This document shows positions 57,132-64,000 of a stretch of DNA of 64,000 bases, piece by piece (positions within the stretch are counted from its first letter, which is position 1; every line of letters begins with the position of its first letter). Below the pieces are notes generated by a model, which worked only from the letters and a program-made list of their open reading frames with translations, was not told the origin of the DNA and ran no database searches. The translations under genes and the position numbers were made by a program. The DNA comes from Gemmatimonadota bacterium (GTDB lineage Bacteria > Gemmatimonadota > Gemmatimonadetes > Longimicrobiales > Gaopeijiaceae). Location of the stretch: positions 1 through 64,000 of the forward strand of contig JAJDUP010000020.1 in assembly GCA_022826565.1 (NCBI GenBank), read 5' to 3'.

Positions 57132-58790
57132 ATGCTGAAGTCATTTCGAGTCCGGCTGATCGTCATTCTGGCGGCGCTGGGCATTAGCGCCTTCTACTTC
57201 TTCTCGGACGGCCTCAAGCTGGGCCTCGACCTTCAGGGCGGGATGCACCTCGTCCTCGAGATCGACGACCCGGACGAGACGCTTACGCCGGAGCGCCGCG
57301 CCGACGCGATCGAGCGGGCGGAGCGCATCATCCGCACGCGCGTCGACGAATTCGGCGTCGAGGAGCCGCTGATCCAGAGAATCGGCTCCGAGCGCCTCAT
57401 CGTCGAGCTTGCGGGGTTGGACGACGAGACGCGGGCCAAGGAGATCATCAACCAGCAGGCGTTCCTCGAATGGAAGCTGGTCCTCCCGAACACGGATGTC
57501 GACCAGGCCCTCGAGAGGCTGGACCGGGCCGTCGTGGCCGCCATCGGGGCGGAGGGCCTGCGGGAGATGGGAAGGGCGACCGAGGCCGCCGAGGCCACCA
57601 CGTCGATCGAGCAGCTGCTGTTCAGCGACCCCGACGACACGACGGCTGCCGGCGACAGCGCCGCCGCCGACCCGGTCCAGGAGGCTGAAGAGACCGAGGC
57701 CGCGGGTGAGGACGCCGCTGAGGAAGAGGACGTGGAACTCAACCTGCGCCCCTTCACCGGCCTGCTCAACCAGGGCGACGAAGGGACCTACCTGGTCGAT
57801 GCCGCCGATATCGAGATCGCCACCGAATGGATGGCGCTCCCGGAATTCCAGCGGGCCTTCCCGCGCGGAATCAGCCTTCAGTGGGGCTGGGATTCGATCC
57901 CGCGCGGGGGCCGCTTCTACCGCGAACTGTACGTGCTGGAAGAGGACCCCTTCCTCACCGGCGACCAGCTCAACGACGCGACGGCCAACCGGGACCAGCA
58001 GTTCAACCAGCCCCAGGTGCTCTTCGAGCTGAACCGGCTCGGCGGACGCGACTTCCAGCGTCTGACCGCGGCCAACATCGGCAACCGCATCGCGATCGTC
58101 CTCGACGGCGAGGTCGTAAGCGCGCCTGTGGTGCGTGACCGGATCGGCGCGCGCGGCACGATCGACCTCGGCAGTGCCGATTTCTCCGAGGCGACCGACC
58201 TGGCGCTGGTGCTGCGCGCCGGTGCGCTCCCGGCCCCGCTCACCATCCTGGAGGAACGGCGGGTGGGTCCGTCGCTGGGGGCGGAGTCCGTACTCCAGGG
58301 CAGGACCGCGGGAATCGTGGGCGTCGTCGCCGTCGTCGTCATCATGATGATCTACTACAAGATGGCCGGAGTGCTTGCCGTCATGGCGCTGGGGTTCTAC
58401 CTGATGCTCGTGCTCGGCGGGCTGTCGGCCCTCAACGCCACGCTCACGCTGCCGGGCATCGCGGGGCTGATCCTCTCGATCGGGATGGCAGTGGACGCCA
58501 ACGTGCTCATCTTCGAGCGCATCCGCGAAGAGCTCGAGCGGCGGCGCGCACCCCGGACTGCGGTCGACGAGGGCTTCAGCAACGCGCTGTCGGCGATCGT
58601 CGACGCGAACATCACTACGCTCATCACCGGTCTCATCCTCTTCCAGTTCGGAACCGGACCCGTCCGGGGGTTCGCGGTCACGCTCTGCATAGGGATCGTG
58701 GCCTCGTTCTTCTCGGCGCTCTACGTGACCCGCACGATGTTCCTGATCTACATGACCAGGAAGCGGGGATCGGACCCGATCAGCATCTAG
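57132..58790 (+). CDS. secD: Protein translocase subunit SecD
   Basis: RND-type subunit that uses the proton gradient to help pull proteins through SecYEG. 552 aa. TM1 (8-24), LGLDLQGGMHL, a periplasmic P1 domain with an acidic low-complexity insert (~175-200, EEAEETEAAGEDAAEEED) and a second part ending in RIAIVLDGEVVSAPVV. Five TM helices follow (~400-540) with GMAVDANVLIFERIREEL, the conserved TM4 motif. The insert is unusual for SecD. GGAGGG lies ~12 nt before the ATG. Confidence 0.97.
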   Translation: MLKSFRVRLIVILAALGISAFYFFSDGLKLGLDLQGGMHLVLEIDDPDETLTPERRADAIERAERIIRTRVDEFGVEEPLIQRIGSERLIVELAGLDDETRAKEIINQQAFLEWKLVLPNTDVDQALERLDRAVVAAIGAEGLREMGRATEAAEATTSIEQLLFSDPDDTTAAGDSAAADPVQEAEETEAAGEDAAEEEDVELNLRPFTGLLNQGDEGTYLVDAADIEIATEWMALPEFQRAFPRGISLQWGWDSIPRGGRFYRELYVLEEDPFLTGDQLNDATANRDQQFNQPQVLFELNRLGGRDFQRLTAANIGNRIAIVLDGEVVSAPVVRDRIGARGTIDLGSADFSEATDLALVLRAGALPAPLTILEERRVGPSLGAESVLQGRTAGIVGVVAVVVIMMIYYKMAGVLAVMALGFYLMLVLGGLSALNATLTLPGIAGLILSIGMAVDANVLIFERIREELERRRAPRTAVDEGFSNALSAIVDANITTLITGLILFQFGTGPVRGFAVTLCIGIVASFFSALYVTRTMFLIYMTRKRGSDPISI

Positions 58791-58827
58791 GCATCCGCAA
58801 CAGCCAGCATTCAGGGACAACTCAGCC

Positions 58828-59790
58828 ATGTGGCTTTTTCACGACGCGAAGTACGGTTTCATCAACATGCGCCGGAAGGCGTACGTCGTCTCGGCGGCGG
58901 TCCTTGCGGTCGGCATCGTGGCCATGGTGGTCAACTTCGCGGCCATCGGGTCATGGCAGAACTACGGAGTCGACTTCCTCGGGGGCGTCCTGGTGCAGGT
59001 GCGCATCGAGGAGCCCACCACCGACGCGGAGCTGCGGGAGGCGCTCGGCGGGACCGACGCGCCGCCCATCACGCGGTTCGGCGAGGAGAACGAGTTCGTG
59101 GTGCGCGCGCCGGTCGAAGAGGGCGTGGCGATCGACGACGTGGCTACGGCACTCGCGGCGCAGATCGCAGCCGCGTACGGCGAGGACTCCTTCGAGATCG
59201 TCCGCCAGGAGTCGGTCGGACCCAAGATCGGACGGGAGCTGCAGGGCAGGGCCGCGCTCGCGATTCTCTTTTCCTTCGTCCTCACGCTGCTCTATATCGC
59301 CATCCGCTTCGAGTTCCGGTTCGGCGTGGCCTCGGTGATCGCGACCACCCACGACATCTTCATCGTCCTCGGGCTGCTCGCGCTCTTCCGGGTGGAGATC
59401 GCCCTGCCGACGGTGGCCGCGCTTCTGACGATCGTGGGGTACTCGCTGAACGACACCATCGTCGTCTTCGACCGAATCCGCGAGAACCTCAACGCGCGGG
59501 GCGGGCGTCGCGAGGACCCCTACAAGCTCGTCAACCGCTCGATCAACGAGACGCTGCCGAGGACGGTTCTGACCTCGGGGACGACTCTGGGGGTGCTGCT
59601 GGCCCTGCTGGTGCTCGGCGGCGCGGTCATCCGCGACTTCACGCTGGTGCTGATCCTGGGTGTGCTGATCGGCACGTATTCGTCCATCTTCATCGCCTCG
59701 CCGGCGCTGCTCGAGATCCAGAAGCGCTACGGCACGGGAGATGCCCGCAAGGCGAAGCAACAGAAGGCGCGGAGAGCGGCCGCGGTTTGA
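58828..59790 (+). CDS. secF: Protein translocase subunit SecF
   Basis: Partner of SecD. 320 aa. TM1 (~17-38), SWQNYGVDFLGGVLVQVR, short periplasmic domain, then five TM helices with VIATTHDIFIVLGLLALF, YSLNDTIVVFDRIREN and the C-terminal hydrophobic pair. Starts 37 nt after secD. The stop TGA is shared with the TTG start of tatD. Confidence 0.96.
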   Translation: MWLFHDAKYGFINMRRKAYVVSAAVLAVGIVAMVVNFAAIGSWQNYGVDFLGGVLVQVRIEEPTTDAELREALGGTDAPPITRFGEENEFVVRAPVEEGVAIDDVATALAAQIAAAYGEDSFEIVRQESVGPKIGRELQGRAALAILFSFVLTLLYIAIRFEFRFGVASVIATTHDIFIVLGLLALFRVEIALPTVAALLTIVGYSLNDTIVVFDRIRENLNARGGRREDPYKLVNRSINETLPRTVLTSGTTLGVLLALLVLGGAVIRDFTLVLILGVLIGTYSSIFIASPALLEIQKRYGTGDARKAKQQKARRAAAV

Positions 59791-60569
59791 AGTTCGCCGA
59801 TTCGCACTGTCACCTCACCGATTCCTCCTTCGATTCGGATCGTGAATCGGTCCTGGAAAGGGCCCGCGAGGCGCCGGTAGCCTGCATCGTCACGATCGCA
59901 TCGGACGAGGCGGACGCGCTGGAGGCGCTCGACCTGGCCTGTGAGCACGATGACGTGTGGTGTTCCGCGGGGGTGCATCCGCACGCGGTCGGCAGCGCGG
60001 GATCGAAGGCGGAGCTGGGGACCATTCGCGACATCGCGTCCCATCGTCGGTGCGTCGCGATCGGCGAGACCGGGCTGGACTACTACTACGACAACGCGCC
60101 TCGGGCGGCGCAGCGGCGGAGCTTTGCGCGCCATGCTACCCTGGCAGGCCAGGCCGGGCTCCCGCTGGTCGTCCACTCCCGAAGCGCCGAGGAGGACACG
60201 GCCGCCGTCCTGCGCGAGTGCGCGGGTGCGGTCCAGGGTGTCCTGCACTGTTTCACCGGATCGGCCGCCCTCATGGAACTGGCCATGGAGGTGGGGTGGT
60301 ACGTCTCCTTCACCGGCATCGCGACCTTCAAGAGCTTCGACGCCGAATTGGCCCGCATGGTGAGGTCGGACCGGTACATGATCGAGACCGATTCGCCCTA
60401 CCTGGCACCGGTGCCGAAGCGGGGCCGGCGCAACGAGCCCGGACTGGTGGTCCACGTGGCGGCCGCGTTGGCGCGCATGCGGGGAGAGTCGCTGGAAACG
60501 GTGGCCGCGGACACCCTGCGGAATACGGAGCGCTTCTTCGGGCTGGCTGCGGACGGCCCGAGCGCGTAG
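59787..60569 (+). CDS. tatD: TatD-family metal-dependent DNase
   Basis: 260 aa. Start TTG 59787 (MKFADSHCHLTDSSF), overlapping the secF stop (TTGA); it is the only start that keeps the first metal motif. TatD motifs: DSHCHL, GVHPHAV, AIGETGLDYYYD, LVVHSRSAEEDT, HCFTGS and ETDSPYLAP. Family members are Mg2+-dependent 3'-5' exonucleases. The ORF track hides it in a 579-aa frame that begins inside secF out of frame. Confidence 0.94.
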   Translation: MKFADSHCHLTDSSFDSDRESVLERAREAPVACIVTIASDEADALEALDLACEHDDVWCSAGVHPHAVGSAGSKAELGTIRDIASHRRCVAIGETGLDYYYDNAPRAAQRRSFARHATLAGQAGLPLVVHSRSAEEDTAAVLRECAGAVQGVLHCFTGSAALMELAMEVGWYVSFTGIATFKSFDAELARMVRSDRYMIETDSPYLAPVPKRGRRNEPGLVVHVAAALARMRGESLETVAADTLRNTERFFGLAADGPSA

Positions 60570-60580
60570 GGGGGACTTCG

Positions 60581-62347
60581 GTGCTGCGCCCACGGATCAG
60601 GGTTCTCCCCGACCATGTGGCGAACCAGATTGCGGCCGGCGAGGTCGTGGAGCGGCCGGCCTCGGTGGTGAAGGAGCTGGTGGAGAACGCGCTCGACGCG
60701 GGCGCGTCCACGGTCCAGGTGTCGATCGAGCAGGGCGGCAAGCTGGGCATTCGGGTCGTCGACGACGGCGTGGGAATGATCCGCGAGGATGCGCTCGCCT
60801 GCCTGGACCGGCATGCAACCAGCAAGGTTCGCCACGCCGAGGACCTTCGGGAGATTCATACACTCGGCTTTCGGGGCGAGGCGCTTCCCTCGATCGCGGC
60901 CGTCTCGCGCATGGTCATCGAGACGGCGGCCCAGGGCGAGGAGACCGGGGTGCGCGTGCGGGTGCTGGCCGGACGCATCCAGGGGATCGACGACGTGGCC
61001 CGGCGGCAGGGCACCTCCGTGGACGTCCGCAGCCTCTTCCTCAACACCCCGGTCCGGGCCCGTTTTCTGAGCACGGCCGCGGCCGAGACCCGGGCCGTCT
61101 CGGAGGTGGTCCACGCCCAGGCGCTGGCAAACCCCGGCACCCGCTTCATCCTGGAGTCGGGTGGTCGCACGATTCTGGATCTGCCGGCGAAGCGCGGATT
61201 GCGGTCGCGGATCGGGGCCATCTGGGAGGATGCCGGCAAGGCGGGGCTGATCCCGGTGGCGTCGGAGCGGGGCACTCTCGGGCTCCGGGGGGCGATCCAG
61301 CGGCCCGACCTCGCCCGGCCCGGGTTCCGTCGCACCCACCTGTTCGTGAACGGGCGGCCCTTCCGCGACCCCGGCGTGGTCGCCGCGGCCGACCGCGGCT
61401 ACCGCACCACGATACCCGAAGCCGCGCGGCCCTGGCTCTTTCTCTTCCTCACCGTGCCGCGGGTCGAAGTCGACGTGAACGTGCACCCGGCCAAGGCCGA
61501 GGTGCGCTTCGGCAAGCGCCGCCAGATCGAGGACTTCGTGGAGTCGTCGATTCGGGAGACGCTCGAAGGGACCGACTCGGCGGCAACGATCGAAACGCCG
61601 GCGGCGATGGTGCGGGAGGGCACGCGAGAGGACGAGCGCTTTTCGAGCCGGCCCGCGGCAGGGGCGGGCACGCCGGTCCGGGACGACACCTCCCAGATTC
61701 ACCTCTTCGGGCCGCGGCGCGGCCCGGAGGCGGGAACGGCCGAGGTCGAGGGACGGTCCGCCCACCGGGCGCCGCGTCCCGCGCTGCTGCAGGTTCACAA
61801 CAGCTTCATCCTCGCCGAGACGCGCGACGGCCTGATGATCCTCGATCAGCATGCGGCCCACGAGCGCGTCCTGTATGAGCGCATCATCAGAAGCCTCGAC
61901 GAGGGGGGCGGGCAGGGGCAGCGGCTGCTCTTCCCCTTCACCATCCGGCTCACGCGGCCCGAGATGGACGTGGTGGAGTCCATGCGAGACCTGTTTGCGA
62001 GGCTGGGGTTCGAATTCGACCGCTTCGGCGAGCGCGCGCTACTGGTGCAGGCCGTGCCGAGCCCCCACCCCTACTTCGACGCCGAGCGCTGCATGCGCGA
62101 GATGATCGACGAGCTGACCAACGGCTCGGACCTCATGAAGTCGGCCCACAATCAGAACGAACGCGTCGCGATGAGCTTCGCCTGCCAGGGCGCGATCAAG
62201 GCGGGCCAGAGGCTCTCCGAGGAAGAGATGCACGAGCTGTTCGACCAGCTCTTCGCCACCGAGCTGCCCTACCACGACATCCACGGCCGGCCCGTCGCGG
62301 TCCGACTCGAGCTCGACGAGTTGCGGCGGAAGTTCGGCCGCACGTGA
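60581..62347 (+). CDS. mutL: DNA mismatch repair protein MutL with endonuclease motif
   Basis: 588 aa from GTG 60581 (MLRPRIRVLPDHVANQIAAGEVVERPASV), with GGGGGGA about 6 nt upstream. GHKL ATPase N-terminus: VKELVENALDAGA, GVGM, THTLGFRGEAL. The C-terminal part has DQHAAHERVLYE, which fits the nicking-endonuclease motif DQHA-X2-E-X4-E that E. coli MutL lacks, and FACQGAIKAGQ. So it belongs to the methyl-independent MutL type. MutS is not in the window. Overlaps miaA by 4 nt. Confidence 0.96.
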   Translation: MLRPRIRVLPDHVANQIAAGEVVERPASVVKELVENALDAGASTVQVSIEQGGKLGIRVVDDGVGMIREDALACLDRHATSKVRHAEDLREIHTLGFRGEALPSIAAVSRMVIETAAQGEETGVRVRVLAGRIQGIDDVARRQGTSVDVRSLFLNTPVRARFLSTAAAETRAVSEVVHAQALANPGTRFILESGGRTILDLPAKRGLRSRIGAIWEDAGKAGLIPVASERGTLGLRGAIQRPDLARPGFRRTHLFVNGRPFRDPGVVAAADRGYRTTIPEAARPWLFLFLTVPRVEVDVNVHPAKAEVRFGKRRQIEDFVESSIRETLEGTDSAATIETPAAMVREGTREDERFSSRPAAGAGTPVRDDTSQIHLFGPRRGPEAGTAEVEGRSAHRAPRPALLQVHNSFILAETRDGLMILDQHAAHERVLYERIIRSLDEGGGQGQRLLFPFTIRLTRPEMDVVESMRDLFARLGFEFDRFGERALLVQAVPSPHPYFDAERCMREMIDELTNGSDLMKSAHNQNERVAMSFACQGAIKAGQRLSEEEMHELFDQLFATELPYHDIHGRPVAVRLELDELRRKFGRT

Positions 62348-63366
62348 TCGCGGGGTCTCGCGCGCCCGACGCCGAGGCGCACGCGGGCGATTCCGGGCTC
62401 CCGAGGCCCGGCGCACGAGGCTCCGACCCTCGCGCCCCCGACTTCCTGGCGATCGTCGGAGCCACTGGGGCGGGGAAGACCGCCCTCTCGATCGCGGTTG
62501 CGTGCGAGATCGGCGGAGAGATCATCTCGATGGACTCGCGGCAGATCTATCGCGGCATGGACATCGGCACCGCGAAGGCGACGGCGCGGGAGCGGGAGGC
62601 CGTACCGCACCACGGCCTCGACATCCGCGACCCCGGCGAGCGTTACAGCGCCGGCGCGTTCGCGAGGGACGCACGCGGCTGGATCGCCTCGATCAGGGGA
62701 CGGGGACGCGTGCCGATGCTGGTCGGCGGCACCGGGTTCTTTCTCAAGGTGCTCACCGAGCCGATCTTTCGGGAACCGCCGCTGGATCGAAGCCGGCGCG
62801 GCGCCATCGAGGACGTACTGGGAAGGATGCCCCGGGAGGAACTCGAGCGCTGGGTGAGGCTTCTCGATCCGGCGCGCGCCGACACCGCCATCGCGGGGGG
62901 AAGCCAGCGCATGCTCCGAGCACTCTCGATCACCTTGCTGACGGGACGGCCGCTGTCATGGTGGCATCGCCGTCAACCAGGCGAGGGGACGCCGCTCGGT
63001 GGGGTGGTGTGCCTGCTGGAGGTGCCGCTCGATGTGCTGGATGCGCGGATCCGCCAGCGCGCCCACGCGATGGTGGTGGAGGGGTTCGTGGAGGAGGTCG
63101 CCGGTATGTTGCGGGAGGGGCGCTCGCCCCGCGATGCCGGGCTCGACGCCGTGGGATACCGCGAGATCGCTGATCACCTCGAGGGGAAGATCAGCCTGGA
63201 GGAGGCGGTGGAACGGACCCGGGTGGCCACCCGCCAGTATGCGCGCCGTCAGCGCACGTGGTTTCGCCACCAGCTGGGCCCGGACGTGGTGAGGGTCGAC
63301 GGGACGGCGCCGGTGCAGGCGCAGCGCGCGGCTGTGGTGGCCGCGTGGCGGGGACGGACGGGATGA
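62344..63366 (+). CDS. miaA: tRNA dimethylallyltransferase
   Basis: Adds a dimethylallyl group to A37 of tRNAs reading codons that start with U. 340 aa from GTG 62344 (overlaps mutL stop). P-loop AIVGATGAGKTALS at ~residue 36, then ISMDSRQIYRGMDIGTAK, VGGTGFFLK and YARRQRTWFRH, all diagnostic. The first ~30 residues are an unconserved Pro/Ala-rich leader, so the real start could lie further downstream. Overlaps bshA by 4 nt. Confidence 0.96.
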   Translation: MIAGSRAPDAEAHAGDSGLPRPGARGSDPRAPDFLAIVGATGAGKTALSIAVACEIGGEIISMDSRQIYRGMDIGTAKATAREREAVPHHGLDIRDPGERYSAGAFARDARGWIASIRGRGRVPMLVGGTGFFLKVLTEPIFREPPLDRSRRGAIEDVLGRMPREELERWVRLLDPARADTAIAGGSQRMLRALSITLLTGRPLSWWHRRQPGEGTPLGGVVCLLEVPLDVLDARIRQRAHAMVVEGFVEEVAGMLREGRSPRDAGLDAVGYREIADHLEGKISLEEAVERTRVATRQYARRQRTWFRHQLGPDVVRVDGTAPVQAQRAAVVAAWRGRTG

Positions 63367-64000
63367 AGATCGGCATCACCTGTTACCCGACCTACGGCGG
63401 CTCGGGGGCCGTGGCGACCCAGCTCGGGATCAGCCTGGCCGCGCACGGGCACGAAATCCACTTCATCTCCTACGCCCAGCCCTTCCGCCTGTCGGGCTTC
63501 CACGAGCGCGTGTACTTCCACGAAGTCGAGATGGAACGCTACCCCCTCTTCGAACACTCCCACTACTCGCTCGCGCTCGCCGCCACGATCCACGACACCG
63601 CGCTGCGCGAAGGCCTCGACATCGTCCACGTCCACTACGCCATCCCCCACGCCACGTCGGCGTGGATCGCGTGCGAGATGCTGAACGGCCGGGAGGCCCC
63701 GCCCATCGTCACCACGCTGCACGGCACCGACGTGACGCTGGTGGGCATGCACCCCTCCTTCCGGGAGCTCACGCGCTTCTCGATCATGCGCTCGCAGGGA
63801 GTCACGGCGGTCTCGGAGTTCCTGCGCGACGTGACCGTGCGCGATTTCGACGTTCCGGCAGAGCGGGTCCAGGTCATCCCCAACTTCGTCGACACGGAGC
63901 TGTTCAAGCCCGATCCGGGCCCCTGTCACCGGCAGGTTTTTGCGCCGGCCGGGGAAAAGGTGGTGACGCACGTCTCCAACTTCCGCCCCGTGAAGCGCGT
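63363..64000 (+). CDS. bshA: Bacillithiol synthesis glycosyltransferase BshA, partial (cut by window end)
   Basis: GT4 glycosyltransferase that joins UDP-GlcNAc to L-malate in the first step of bacillithiol synthesis. The window holds the first ~212 residues; the rest lies beyond 64000. Family N-terminus MKIGITCYPTYGGSGAVATQLG is clear, followed by HVHYAIPHATSAW, TTLHGTDVTLVG and VIPNFVDTELF. ATG 63363 overlaps the miaA stop (ATGA). The link of miaA and bshA in one operon is unusual enough to note. BshB and BshC are not in the window. Confidence 0.94.
   Translation, partial: MKIGITCYPTYGGSGAVATQLGISLAAHGHEIHFISYAQPFRLSGFHERVYFHEVEMERYPLFEHSHYSLALAATIHDTALREGLDIVHVHYAIPHATSAWIACEMLNGREAPPIVTTLHGTDVTLVGMHPSFRELTRFSIMRSQGVTAVSEFLRDVTVRDFDVPAERVQVIPNFVDTELFKPDPGPCHRQVFAPAGEKVVTHVSNFRPVKR

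Overview
The window looks like one contiguous piece of a GC-rich (roughly two-thirds G+C by eye) free-living Gram-negative chromosome. The mix of secreted S9 peptidases, a DUF5916 outer-membrane protein, 6-bladed beta-propeller lipoproteins, PadR plus membrane-prefix proteins, a separate PurS/PurQ/PurL, and bacillithiol synthesis (BshA) suggests Gemmatimonadota or a close relative. That placement is inference; no rRNA or tRNA gene was seen. Genes are packed into operons with many 1-14 nt overlaps, and GTG and TTG starts are common.

Layout. 0.1-7 kb: accessory genes (5'-truncated RhuM/Fic gene, Tat-type dienelactone hydrolase, channel-like membrane protein, serpin lipoprotein, two paralogous beta-propeller proteins). 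7-18 kb, minus strand: truA, htrA-like protease, purB, purC, psd, pssA, purS, purQ, purL, purF, a long chain mixing purine synthesis with phosphatidylethanolamine synthesis. 18-24 kb: trpD, then trpC-trpF-trpB-trpA on plus, with lexA and a possible small ORF on minus between them. 24-28.5 kb: divergent RqcH/NFACT homologue, YqeK-like HD protein, LytR_C protein, lepB, rlmN. 28.7-38.4 kb, plus: aspS, phoH, pgpH, ybeY, mgtE, meaB and an acyl-CoA mutase large subunit whose specificity residues look like isobutyryl-CoA mutase, not methylmalonyl-CoA mutase. 38.5-47.4 kb: two S9 peptidases, a DUF5916 barrel, a VOC protein and an SDR. 47.5-49.6 kb: PadR-controlled membrane proteins including one decayed copy. 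49.7-56.9 kb: accessory block with a third propeller lipoprotein, HEPN/MNT pair, Met-rich porin plus His-rich protein, secreted metallo-beta-lactamase nuclease with lamin-tail domain plus DUF3006, VapBC, and a flavodoxin-family protein. 57-64 kb, plus: secD, secF, tatD, mutL, miaA, bshA (cut by the window end).

Non-coding signals that stand out are AT-rich, symmetric islands in the GC-rich background. They include a TGTAATGT pair with exactly 21-bp spacing at two distant protease loci, period-11 TTCGG repeats between lexA and trpC (candidate LexA operator), a 28-bp near-perfect palindrome at 40.67 kb, a tandem 17-bp repeat in front of padR, and a palindromic region in front of vapBC. No CRISPR array, insertion sequence, prophage, tRNA or rRNA was recognised.
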